Shown here one piece after another: positions 18,777-26,321 of a DNA stretch of 35,808 nucleotides. Under the pieces are notes generated by a model. That model worked only from the letters and a program-made list of their open reading frames with translations. It was not told the origin of the DNA and ran no database searches. A program made the position numbers and the translations under genes. Positions within the stretch are counted from its first letter, which is position 1. Each line of letters opens with the position of its first letter. The stretch comes from Candidatus Peregrinibacteria bacterium (GTDB lineage: Bacteria > Patescibacteriota > Gracilibacteria > CAIRYL01), in contig JACRHZ010000056.1 of the NCBI GenBank assembly GCA_016220175.1, forward strand, positions 1 to 35,808. Direction: 5' to 3'.

Positions 18777-19537
18777 TCCACTTCCGCCCAAAGTAGCTCA
18801 TGATCCGAATCTCCATGAATAAGACCATTATTTTTGAGGAGAAATCCATCTCCTAAAATATGATCGATATCAAAACTGGGGAATTTTTTTGTGAAAATTC
18901 TTGGACTCCACGTCTTCAAAGATTCTGAAAGATTCACAAACCTTTGAAAAAATGGATATTTTTTCACAAGTGTTTTGTAGCGAATATTAAAATCTCCCAT
19001 GAGGAGAAGATTTTTCCCTTTTCTCTCGAACTCTAAATGAGCCATAAGTTTCTTTACTATTTCTGCATGTCTTTTTTTGCGAATTTTTCCCCTCGGAAAA
19101 AGGAGATGGATAAAAATTACATCGAAATTTTGTTTTGGAAAAAATACATGAAGAACTTCTCCGTCCTCCTGAGAAAATCCCAAAGATTCTCCCGATCCGA
19201 GAATTTCCATTTCGTATGGATCTTTTGAGGCCAATAATCCCTTAAGAATCCATCTTTTATAACGAGATTTTCTTCCATTTCCAATAGCAAAATATTGATA
19301 CCCATTTTTCCTGAGTTCCCGGACAATTTCCACTTCCTGCTTCTTGCCAATAACTTCACAAATTCCAATAATGTGAGCATTTGCCTCCTCAATTACCTGA
19401 ATTGTTCTCATAATGTCGCTCTTTCTCTCAACTTTTGCCACATTTCCTCGGACATACGCTGTAAAATGGGCTAAAAGTGTTCTGGAGCACGAAGTTCCAT
19501 TGAGCCCGAACATTTGGTTGTACGTAGCAATTTTCAT
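18764..19537 (-). CDS. Endonuclease/exonuclease/phosphatase-fold protein
   Basis: A 257-residue protein with the conserved EEP motifs: Asn7 in ATYN, catalytic Glu61 in GICEVIG, GDFN at 181-184, DIDHIL at 223-228 and the terminal SDHELL at 244-249. These are the metal-binding and catalytic residues of the DNase I/Exo III/sphingomyelinase superfamily. No signal peptide, so it is likely cytoplasmic. The substrate (DNA, RNA, lipid or small phosphate) cannot be told from sequence; the KRKSRYKR basic patch would suit a nucleic acid. It is nine bases from the holin-4-like gene upstream on the same strand. Confidence 0.85.
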   Translation of the reverse strand: MKIATYNQMFGLNGTSCSRTLLAHFTAYVRGNVAKVERKSDIMRTIQVIEEANAHIIGICEVIGKKQEVEIVRELRKNGYQYFAIGNGRKSRYKRWILKGLLASKDPYEMEILGSGESLGFSQEDGEVLHVFFPKQNFDVIFIHLLFPRGKIRKKRHAEIVKKLMAHLEFERKGKNLLLMGDFNIRYKTLVKKYPFFQRFVNLSESLKTWSPRIFTKKFPSFDIDHILGDGFLLKNNGLIHGDSDHELLWAEVEAQN

Positions 19538-19546
19538 GAGTGTGTT

Positions 19547-19942
19547 CTATTTTGTCTTAAGAATCCAATGCGTCAGGGAGTTAAAAACCGAGAGGAGAAA
19601 CGCTGCAAGAAAGTAGGAGAAAATTCCGCCTCCCACATGAAATGTAACTCCAAGACTTTGCTGAAACGTAGTATTAAAAAGATATTCCACAATCCCGAGG
19701 ATGATGGCATTGATGACAATGAGAAAGAGTCCGAGAGAAAGAATGACAAAGGGAAGGCTTATGAGCTTCAGCATTGGGCGCACAAAAGTATTGAGAAGCC
19801 CGAGCGCAAATCCCACAAGAATAAAACCTTTTATCTCCGGCTCAATGAGAAAACCGCTGTCTTTTAAAAAATATTGCACCACAAAAAGCGCGAGCGCATT
19901 GGCGAGAATTCCGAGAATAATGTGTCTGAAAAGATGAGACAT
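19547..19942 (-). CDS. Phage holin family 4-like four-helix membrane protein
   Basis: A 131-residue protein made of four hydrophobic helices (about 5-27, 35-55, 60-88, 102-128), with the family's typical LNTFVRPMLKLISLPFVILS between helices 2 and 3. This family is widespread on bacterial chromosomes and is usually not a real holin; its role is unknown. No lysis or phage structural genes are nearby. It shares strand with the endonuclease-fold gene downstream and the TOPRIM gene upstream, with short gaps that allow co-transcription. Confidence 0.82.
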   Translation of the reverse strand: MSHLFRHIILGILANALALFVVQYFLKDSGFLIEPEIKGFILVGFALGLLNTFVRPMLKLISLPFVILSLGLFLIVINAIILGIVEYLFNTTFQQSLGVTFHVGGGIFSYFLAAFLLSVFNSLTHWILKTK

Positions 19943-19957
19943 GGTTAAAAAAATAAA

Positions 19958-20548
19958 TTACATATGTTTTATGACTTTGGAAATCTTACAAAAAGAACCA
20001 TAAAAGTTTTCAAAGCTTTTGCTACTCATTTCAAGTTTCTTAAAATCCATGATTTCTGCACTCTTAACATAAATATCACTCAGAGTTGTGGTTATATCGC
20101 TGTTATTTTCCGTTATTATTCTTCGGAATCTCTCTTTAGGACTCATCTCTGGATATGGCAATGCATCCTCTCTTTCTAAGGAGAATATTATTTTAATAGC
20201 ATTTTCTTCATCTAAAAACCACTGTTCTAATTCTGGATCTGGACAACCGACAATGTTTCTAGAGTCAGGCTTAATTTTTATACAGTGTTTTGTTACCTGA
20301 GTTTTAATTTTCTTTTGTTTATCCCGTTTTCCATCACTATCAGCAATAAAAACCGCCATATCACAATTATGCACACTATAAAAAAGGGAAAATGCTATTC
20401 CGACTTGTTTATTAATACTTCCATGAGCAGGTTTTAGAATAAATTCAATATTCCGAATATTCGGGTTTATCTCTCCAATTATCCTCTGAATGATAATTTG
20501 TAAAGGTTTTTCGTCGAAGTCGCCTTCATAAAGAAGCCCTATTTTCAT
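19958..20548 (-). CDS. Small TOPRIM-like protein (DUF4276/RloB-type), defence partner
   Basis: A 196-residue protein from the ATG at 20548; a TTG six bases after the ATPase's last codon is the only longer alternative. It has a TOPRIM-like pattern: Glu8 in LLYEGDFDE, then D-x-D at 70-72 in FIADSDGK, and a conserved-looking PELEQWFLDE at 105-114 similar to DUF4276 and RloB proteins. TOPRIM domains of this sort act as metal-dependent nucleases in OLD, Gabija and PARIS defence systems. It follows the AAA ATPase gene with only a 5-base gap, so the two form one operon. Exact family is uncertain; the pair organisation is clear. Confidence 0.65.
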   Translation of the reverse strand: MKIGLLYEGDFDEKPLQIIIQRIIGEINPNIRNIEFILKPAHGSINKQVGIAFSLFYSVHNCDMAVFIADSDGKRDKQKKIKTQVTKHCIKIKPDSRNIVGCPDPELEQWFLDEENAIKIIFSLEREDALPYPEMSPKERFRRIITENNSDITTTLSDIYVKSAEIMDFKKLEMSSKSFENFYGSFCKISKVIKHM

Positions 20549-20553
20549 AACTA

Positions 20554-21714
20554 TCAATAATTACTTGTATAAAGGTAGTCTGTTAAACCCCCACCTTCCT
20601 GCAAGTATTTTTTTATCTCACTTATTTGTTCAACTTTTGATAATAAAGTAAATTGAGTTCCCATTTCTGCTCCTCTATCTGTTAATACTATTTTCTGAGG
20701 CGATAAGCTATTGATTACAATTGGACTATGTGTGGTAAACAGAATTTGCATTGTCTTAATTGTTGATATTCTTTCTAAACGTTCTATAAGCTCGATGATA
20801 CGTTTCGGATGAATCCCATTTTCAATTTCCTCAATTATCAAGATAGAATCATTTTCCATACTCATTGCTGTAGCAATGAGTAACAAAGTTTTTAAATCTC
20901 CGGAAGAAACTGATTGCATCGAAAGCTGTTGTTTTAAATTTCTTTCCTCAAGTACCACTAAATAATTCTCTTTCTCCGCAGAAGGCGATGCTACCTCTCC
21001 AGTTTTTGATGGGATTTCAACTACAGACGAAAAGTTTGGTAAAAGGGCTTTTATTATTTTTTGAAAATCATCATAGTTTTTCTGATTATTACGATGAAGA
21101 TTCACTATTATGTTCGCGAGATTATCATATTCAGATTCAGTACTTCCGAGAGCAATAGATTCTCTATTATTTATTTGTTCAATATTAGGTATTACAGTTT
21201 TTATAAATACATCTCTCACTAAATCAGTAGCTTGAGTTTTATATAGTGCAAGCGCGAGTTTATTTATATCAACAACTACAGGAATAGTACCATCACTTTT
21301 GTCTTTTAAAATATTTTTATCTCTAGAATATACTACCTCTTTTTCGCCGTTTTCTTTTATTTCATATAACTTCTCCTCGACCACGAAAAGTGATGCGGGT
21401 TTTGTTGAACCATTTATTAAGCTTACCTTTACACAAAATAAATATTTTTTTTCGTCTTTTAAGTTTAGGATTATTTTTATCTCAAATTCGTTTTTCCCAT
21501 CATTGAAATTAAAAAGTTCATGAGGAATAAGACTTATTGCCTTTTGAGCATCTGTAGCAGTTTTTCCTTTCGCTAGATCCCTTACAAATTGTATTGCTTG
21601 GATTAAGTTCGTTTTTCCAGCAGCATTCTTACCCACTACTGCACCAAAAGACGGAAGTTCAATTGATGCATTTTTTATGCTTTTAAAATTATTGATTTCA
21701 ATTGAATAATACAT
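20554..21714 (-). CDS. OLD-like AAA (ABC-type) ATPase of a two-gene defence pair
   Basis: A 386-residue ATPase related to RecF/SMC/OLD proteins: FKSIKNASIELP at 10-21, Walker A GKNAAGKT at 28-35, ABC signature-like VSSGDLKTLLLIA, Walker B SILIIEEIENGIHP, and H-loop FTTHSPIVINSL. No nuclease domain of its own, unlike full-length OLD; the partner gene immediately downstream supplies a TOPRIM. The codon choice (many TTA, GTA, ATA) looks more AT-rich than in neighbouring genes, which suggests recent acquisition. It resembles the ATPase-plus-TOPRIM layout of PARIS (AriAB) and AbiL/RloAB-type pairs, but I cannot assign it to one. Confidence 0.85.
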   Translation of the reverse strand: MYYSIEINNFKSIKNASIELPSFGAVVGKNAAGKTNLIQAIQFVRDLAKGKTATDAQKAISLIPHELFNFNDGKNEFEIKIILNLKDEKKYLFCVKVSLINGSTKPASLFVVEEKLYEIKENGEKEVVYSRDKNILKDKSDGTIPVVVDINKLALALYKTQATDLVRDVFIKTVIPNIEQINNRESIALGSTESEYDNLANIIVNLHRNNQKNYDDFQKIIKALLPNFSSVVEIPSKTGEVASPSAEKENYLVVLEERNLKQQLSMQSVSSGDLKTLLLIATAMSMENDSILIIEEIENGIHPKRIIELIERLERISTIKTMQILFTTHSPIVINSLSPQKIVLTDRGAEMGTQFTLLSKVEQISEIKKYLQEGGGLTDYLYTSNY

Positions 21715-21741
21715 ATATGAGAGAGTTATTGATCTTGATAT

Positions 21742-22179
21742 TTATATGATAATTGGGAAGCAATATGAATACAAGTAACAAAATGGGGTGGTCGCAAGTT
21801 CAGGATCTTCAATTTCCTGTACCCGTTCATAGCCGACTTTCGCAAGCCATCTTTTAAATGGTTCAGCTTTTGGAGAAGGGATGGATTGGATAAGTCTAAA
21901 AATTCCTTCTGTGTTCCAACAGTACATTCTCTGAATTCCCCCCTCTGTTCCTATATCAAGCATAAGGGGTGGTACAATTTGTACCTGCCCTTTGTGAGTG
22001 AGTTTTTCAAGCTCTTTGTCTCTCATTTTCAAACGCTTAAAATATTGAGCGGGATCATTTGAATCGGTTAAAGTTTCGATGATGTCATTAATGACAAACC
22101 ACCATTCATTTTCATGAAGGGTTTTTCGAATTTTATTGCCTTTGAAAACTGCAATTTTTTGAATTTGATCAGAAGGCAT
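21742..22179 (-). pseudogene. BRO-N domain (phage antirepressor-like) gene, C-terminally truncated
   Basis: The first ~128 residues are a complete BRO-N domain: IAVFKGNKIRKTLHENEWWF, VINDIIETLTDSNDPAQYF, then GGIQRMYCWNTEGIFRLIQS and FKRWLAKVGYERVQEIEDPE. Family members normally continue with a helical C-terminal part after this point. Here the sequence changes after EDPELAT into an unrelated hydrophobic tail (FCYLYSYCFPIII) and stops, 27 bases before the ATPase gene. I read this as a gene cut by arrival of, or deletion beside, the defence pair. A genuinely short BRO-N-only protein is the alternative. Confidence 0.7.
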
Positions 22180-22299
22180 AGAATTTTTGAAAAAAGGAAA
22201 AATGTACTTTCAGAATACTTGGAAAAATAAAATTGAAAAAATATGCTGCTAAGAAAGTATACGTTTTTCCTCATAAGATTGCGAAAAAATACACATGCG

Positions 22300-22328
22300 A
22301 TTCTGTTGACGAGATCCGTCGACAGAAT
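22300..22328. promoter_or_regulatory. Palindromic operator overlapping the -35 box
   Basis: Two 12-bp arms, ATTCTGTTGACG and CGTCGACAGAAT, around a 5-base centre, with one mismatch (a G-U pair if RNA). The right arm contains the -35 hexamer TCGACA of the downstream gene. This placement is typical of a repressor site. Confidence 0.6.
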
Positions 22329-22347
22329 TTGAGAAAAAAAATATACT
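22319..22347 (+). promoter_or_regulatory. Promoter of zinc-ribbon gene
   Basis: TCGACA (22319-22324), 17-base spacer, TATACT (22342-22347). Transcription would start about 4 to 6 bases before the ATG at 22358, so the mRNA is nearly leaderless. Confidence 0.6.
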
Positions 22348-22357
22348 CATTATACAT

Positions 22358-24016
22358 ATGCAAAAAACCTGCAAAAACTGTTCGGCGTCATTTGAAATCA
22401 CAATTCGTGACAAGGAATTTTATAAAAAAATTGCGGTTCTTGAGCCATCGTTTTGTGTAGATTGCAGACAGCAACGAAGATCTGCATGGCGCAATGAACG
22501 TCATTTTTTCAGAAGAAAATGCGATGCGACCGGGAAAAGTATTATTTCCATGTACCCACCTGATTCTCCATTCAAGGTTTATGACCAAAGTTTTTGGTGG
22601 TCGGACAAATGGGATGCAAAAAGTTATGGAAGAGATTTTGATTTTTCACGGCCATTTTTTGAGCAATTTCGAGAACTGCAACTTGAAGTTCCGAGACTTT
22701 CACTGGTCAATAAACAAAGTGAAAATTCGGAATACACGAATCATTCCGGAAAAAATAAAAATTGTTATCTTTCTGCAATTACGTTTGAATCGGAAGATGT
22801 GTATTATTCCGATTGGATCGTTTCTTCACGGGATCTCTTTGACTCTTCGTATATCACAAAAGGCTCAGAATTATGCTATGAAACGTATTACGCGGAAAAA
22901 AGCTTTCAGTGTTTTTTCTCAGAATTTATAAAGCGGTGTAACAATTTATGGTTTTGTTATGACTGCATCAATTCGAGAAATTCGTTCATGAGTTCGAATT
23001 TAAGAAATGCAGAATATTATTTTTACAATACCAAATACACGAAGGAAGAATTTAAGGAAAAAATGAAGAGTATTTTTCCACTTTCACATTCAGAGCTGGA
23101 AAGTTTGAAAAAAGAATATCAGCGTATGAAACGAGAAAAATTTCTTCATCCGGCGCTGTATCACGTAAACACAGAAAATTCTACAGGTGATATTCTGTTC
23201 AATACAAAAAATTGTATCTATTCTTTCGATACAATCGATGCCGAAGATTGCACGTATATGTTTGACGCAATTGATATGAAAGATTCTATGGATGTCTATC
23301 ACGTTGGCTGGGCGGAACTCATGTATGAATGCCACGCGATTTCCAACGGTTACAACTGTATTGGCTGTCATTTCGCATATGATAATCGAAATGTGGAATA
23401 TTGCGATTTTACGCAAAATTCCAAAAATCTCTTTGGATGCGCCGGAATGAATCAGGCGGAATATTGCATTTTAAACAAACAATATTCAAAGGAAGAATAT
23501 GAGGCACTGGCAGCGAAAATACGAGATCACATGAGGAAGATAGGAGAATATGGAGAATTTTTCCCGATCGAATTTTCTCCATTTGCGTACAATCAAACGA
23601 GAGCTCAGGAATATTATCCACTCACCGAAGAAGAAGCACAGAAGAAAGGAATTCGTTGGTCAAAAGATATTCCGAGCGTTCCCGAATCACAAAAAATTAT
23701 TCCTGCGGAAAAACTTCCAGAATATATTTCAGAAGTTCCCGATGATATTTTGAATTGGGCAATTTTGTGTGAAGTAACGAAAAAACCTTTTAAAATTATC
23801 AAACAAGAACTCGAGTTTTACAGAAAATTCGGAATTCCAATTCCACGAAAACATCCCGATGAGAGGTATACGGATCGAGTAAATTCCCGAAAACCAAGAA
23901 AACTTGTTCAAAGAGAATGTACGAAGTGCCGAAAAGAAGTGGAGTCGAGCATTCCTCCAGAATCAGATGTGAAAAATGTGTATTGTGAGTCTTGCTATTT
24001 AAAAGAAGTGTATTGA
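22358..24016 (+). CDS. Double zinc-ribbon, Cys/Tyr-rich protein of a family common in CPR genomes
   Basis: A 552-residue protein. The N-terminal zinc ribbon uses CKNC (Cys5, Cys8) and CVDC (Cys33, Cys36), followed by the family block RRSAWRNERHFFRRKCDATGK. Residues about 120-260 and 285-375 are irregular repeats rich in Asn, Cys, Tyr and Asp (NCYLS, DVYYSDW, CTYMFDAID, CIGCHFAYDNRN), as in a beta-helix or solenoid. The C-terminal end holds a second ribbon, CTKC and CESC. I recognise the architecture from other Patescibacteria but know no function; nucleic-acid or metal binding is a guess. It has its own promoter and a palindromic operator. Confidence 0.75.
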   Translation: MQKTCKNCSASFEITIRDKEFYKKIAVLEPSFCVDCRQQRRSAWRNERHFFRRKCDATGKSIISMYPPDSPFKVYDQSFWWSDKWDAKSYGRDFDFSRPFFEQFRELQLEVPRLSLVNKQSENSEYTNHSGKNKNCYLSAITFESEDVYYSDWIVSSRDLFDSSYITKGSELCYETYYAEKSFQCFFSEFIKRCNNLWFCYDCINSRNSFMSSNLRNAEYYFYNTKYTKEEFKEKMKSIFPLSHSELESLKKEYQRMKREKFLHPALYHVNTENSTGDILFNTKNCIYSFDTIDAEDCTYMFDAIDMKDSMDVYHVGWAELMYECHAISNGYNCIGCHFAYDNRNVEYCDFTQNSKNLFGCAGMNQAEYCILNKQYSKEEYEALAAKIRDHMRKIGEYGEFFPIEFSPFAYNQTRAQEYYPLTEEEAQKKGIRWSKDIPSVPESQKIIPAEKLPEYISEVPDDILNWAILCEVTKKPFKIIKQELEFYRKFGIPIPRKHPDERYTDRVNSRKPRKLVQRECTKCRKEVESSIPPESDVKNVYCESCYLKEVY

Positions 24017-24034
24017 AAAAATTCTTCTTTGGTA

Positions 24035-24164
24035 TTTGTCATCCCGGGCTTGACCCGAGATCTCAATTACCATAAAGAAAAACCTCAAAAAGTCATTGAT
24101 GCCATTTACTTTTCCTTTTCTCATTGATTTCAATTGAGATTCCCGCTTTCGCGGGAATGACAAA
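24035..24164. repeat. MITE-like element with ~33-bp terminal inverted repeats
   Basis: The 130-bp segment between the zinc-ribbon gene and gatB begins TTTGTCATCCCGGG and ends GCGGGAATGACAAA; both ends then carry AGATCTCAATT or its counterpart AATTGAGAT. The inverted arms are about 33 bp with several mismatches. The right arm contains the perfect hairpin TCCCGC-TTTC-GCGGGA. The GTCATTCCCGC...GCGGGAATGAC core is a dispersed-repeat type seen in many bacteria. No coding capacity. Confidence 0.75.
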
Positions 24165-24228
24165 GGAATATTGGGATGACAGAAGAGCCTAAATCTGGCA
24201 ATATTTCCGTGGATGTTATTCAAAAAAT

Positions 24229-25662
24229 ATGCACTCTGCTTACGAATCCGTTATGGGACTCGAAATTCACGCCCGCATTAAAACGAAAACGAAAATGTTT
24301 TGTGGATGTTCCAATGACACGTGGAAAGCAGAACCAAATGAACATATTTGTGATGTTTGTGCCGGATTTCCGGGATCACTTCCAGTGCTCAATAAAGAAG
24401 CCCTCCACAAAGGAGTTCTTACGGCGCTCGCGATGGGATGCACTATTCCCAAATCTTCCAAATTTGATCGCAAAAGTTATTTCTATCCCGATCTCCCGAG
24501 CGGATACCAAATTTCTCAGTATGATGAGCCGATTGCGGTAAATGGAACTGTAACAATTTTTGTGGAAGGAGAAAAAAAGAAATTCCGATTCCATCGCATT
24601 CATCTCGAAAATGATGCGGGGAAATTGACGCATGAAAATGGAATGACATTGGTCGATTTGAATCGTGCCGGATCACCGCTCATGGAAATGGTGACAGAAC
24701 CGGATTTTCGCACTCCAAAAGAAGTTTCTTCATTTCTCAAAGAAGTACAGCGAATTCTGCGAACACTCGGAACTTCCGATGCCGATATGGAAAAAGGAAT
24801 GATGCGCTGTGATGTAAATGTTTCCGTGAGAAAAAAAGGCGCCGAAAAATTGGGAACAAAAGTCGAAGTGAAAAATATGAATTCATTTCGAAATATTGAA
24901 AAAGCTCTGGAATATGAAATAGATCGGCAAATTGAACTTGTAGAAAAAGGAGAAAAAATCGTTCAGGAAACACGAGGATGGGATGATGCGAAAGAAATTA
25001 CGCTGTCGCAGAGAAATAAAGAAGAAGCCATGGACTATCGATATTTTCCAGAACCAGATATTCCACCACTGACATTTGAGGAAAAATATATTTCGAAACT
25101 GAAGAAAGAAGTTCCAGAACTTCCGTCTCAAAAAATGGAACGATATCTTTCGGAATACGAAATTTCTCTAAATGATGGAGAAACTTTGGTGAACGATCTC
25201 GAGGTAAGCAATTTCTTTGAAACAGTTGCAAAAATTTCTGGGAATCCGAAAAAAACGGCGAATTGGATGATTTCTGAAGTGCTCGCAGTGCTCAATGAGA
25301 GCGGAAAATCACTTGCTGAACTCCCCTTCTCCGCTGAGGATCTTGGAAAACTGATTGGAATGATCGAGAGCGGAAAAATTTCAGGAAAAATCGCAAAAGA
25401 AATTTTTGTGGAGATGAAAGAAAAAGGTGGAGATCCAGAAAAAATTGTCACATCAAAGGGAATGAGCCAAATTTCCGACGAGAAAAAACTGGAGAAAATT
25501 TGCCAAGAAGTTCTTGCCGAAAATCCAAAACTCGTCGAAGAATACGAAGGTGGAAAAGATAAACTCTTTGGTTCATTTATTGGTCAAGTGATGAAGAGAA
25601 CTGGAGGAAAGGCGAATCCGGAAATGGTGAATGCGGTGATGAAGAAGTTATTGCAAAAATAA
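24229..25662 (+). CDS. gatB: Aspartyl/glutamyl-tRNA amidotransferase subunit B
   Basis: With GatA and GatC converts Glu-tRNA(Gln) and Asp-tRNA(Asn) to the amidated forms. The 477-residue length is normal. The zinc site is present as Cys25, Cys27, Cys41 and Cys44 (MFCGCSN, HICDVCAGFPGSLP). Other hallmarks are FDRKSYFYPDLPSGYQISQYD, HLENDAGKLTHE, VDLNRAGSPLMEMVTEPD, RCDVNVSVR and MDYRYFPEPDIPPL, with the C-terminal YqeY-like helical tail ending GKANPEMVNAVMKKLL. gatA and gatC are not adjacent. The end of the gene overlaps the toxin-antitoxin promoter and operator. Confidence 0.97.
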   Translation: MHSAYESVMGLEIHARIKTKTKMFCGCSNDTWKAEPNEHICDVCAGFPGSLPVLNKEALHKGVLTALAMGCTIPKSSKFDRKSYFYPDLPSGYQISQYDEPIAVNGTVTIFVEGEKKKFRFHRIHLENDAGKLTHENGMTLVDLNRAGSPLMEMVTEPDFRTPKEVSSFLKEVQRILRTLGTSDADMEKGMMRCDVNVSVRKKGAEKLGTKVEVKNMNSFRNIEKALEYEIDRQIELVEKGEKIVQETRGWDDAKEITLSQRNKEEAMDYRYFPEPDIPPLTFEEKYISKLKKEVPELPSQKMERYLSEYEISLNDGETLVNDLEVSNFFETVAKISGNPKKTANWMISEVLAVLNESGKSLAELPFSAEDLGKLIGMIESGKISGKIAKEIFVEMKEKGGDPEKIVTSKGMSQISDEKKLEKICQEVLAENPKLVEEYEGGKDKLFGSFIGQVMKRTGGKANPEMVNAVMKKLLQK

Positions 25663-25679
25663 GAAAATAGGAATATACT
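25651..25679 (+). promoter_or_regulatory. Promoter of the toxin-antitoxin operon
   Basis: TTGCAA (25651-25656) inside the end of gatB, 17-base spacer, TATACT (25674-25679). Transcription would start near 25686, about 22 bases before the antitoxin ATG. Confidence 0.6.
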
Positions 25680-25706
25680 ATTTACCGAAATACTTATTTT
25701 CTTATT
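25658..25706. promoter_or_regulatory. Inverted repeat, probable antitoxin operator
   Basis: Perfect 12-bp arms, AATAAGAAAATA (25658-25669) and TATTTTCTTATT (25695-25706), separated by 25 bases. The left arm lies between the -35 and -10 boxes and the right arm ends one base before the antitoxin ATG. This suits autorepression by an AbrB-type antitoxin. It could also double as the gatB terminator. Confidence 0.55.
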
Positions 25707-25707
25707 T

Positions 25708-25938
25708 ATGACCAAAATTGTATACGCTACCTCACGCGGACAAGTCACGATTCCCAAGAAAATCAGGGACAAGGTCGGCACTGAGTGTTTTCAAGTATTT
25801 TTTGATGACAAAAATATTATTCTGAAGCCTCTTCAGTACAAGAAAACATTAGAAGAAGAGGTGGAAGAATCTTGGCAGGAATATTTAAATGGTGACTCAA
25901 TTAGTCAAGAAGAACTTATGAAAAAATACGGATTATGA
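25708..25938 (+). CDS. AbrB/SpoVT-type antitoxin
   Basis: A 76-residue protein with an N-terminal swapped-hairpin AbrB DNA-binding domain: YATSRGQVTIPKKIRDKVG, then FFDDKNIILKPL. The acidic C-terminal half (EEEVEESWQEYLNG) would bind and neutralise the toxin. The stop overlaps the toxin start by ATGA, so the two are translationally coupled, the usual antitoxin-first order. Confidence 0.88.
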   Translation: MTKIVYATSRGQVTIPKKIRDKVGTECFQVFFDDKNIILKPLQYKKTLEEEVEESWQEYLNGDSISQEELMKKYGL

Positions 25939-26207
25939 TTCATGTTCAATATTCAGGAAAGGCTCAAAAAGCGCTTCAAAAACTAGATACAGAAACTGCA
26001 GAAAGGATACTTCTCAAAGTAAAATATTTCTCCTCTTCAAGAGAAAATATTTTTCGGTACGGGAAAAAATTAAAAATTTTTAAAGAAGCAACTCATCGAT
26101 TTCGAGTTGGAGACTATAGAGTTCTTTTTCGTATTGACCAGAAAACGAAACAAGTCGTTATTCTCGTCATTGTGAATGTGGTGCACAGGAAGGAGGCGTA
26201 TTTGTAG
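25935..26207 (+). CDS. RelE/ParE-superfamily toxin
   Basis: A 90-residue basic protein ending in the family signature THRFRVGDYRVLFRID...VVHRKEAY. RelE-type toxins cleave mRNA on the ribosome; ParE relatives inhibit gyrase, and sequence alone does not separate them here. The Arg and His residues of RVGDYRVLF and VVHRKEAY favour a RelE-like RNase. Start overlaps the antitoxin stop. The pairing of an AbrB-type antitoxin with a RelE-type toxin is common in mobile accessory regions. Confidence 0.88.
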   Translation: MIHVQYSGKAQKALQKLDTETAERILLKVKYFSSSRENIFRYGKKLKIFKEATHRFRVGDYRVLFRIDQKTKQVVILVIVNVVHRKEAYL

Positions 26208-26267
26208 GGATGGGGAATGACGTGATGAGGAAGTTGCTTTCATAGACCATGAAAGACTACGGAGACA

Positions 26268-26297
26268 TTGCAGTTGTCAGTATTTTATGCTTAAAAT
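26268..26297 (+). promoter_or_regulatory. Promoter of the RelA/SpoT homologue
   Basis: TTGCAG (26268-26273), 18-base spacer, TAAAAT (26292-26297), about 25 bases before the chosen TTG start at 26322. An in-frame stop at 26292-26294 rules out an earlier start. Confidence 0.5.
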
Positions 26298-26321
26298 ACA
26301 CACAATCTCTGCAATCTCTGC

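Noticed and set aside
19547-19942. True phage holin, suggesting a prophage.
   Set aside because: The family is common on chromosomes, and no phage structural, lysis or integrase genes are nearby.
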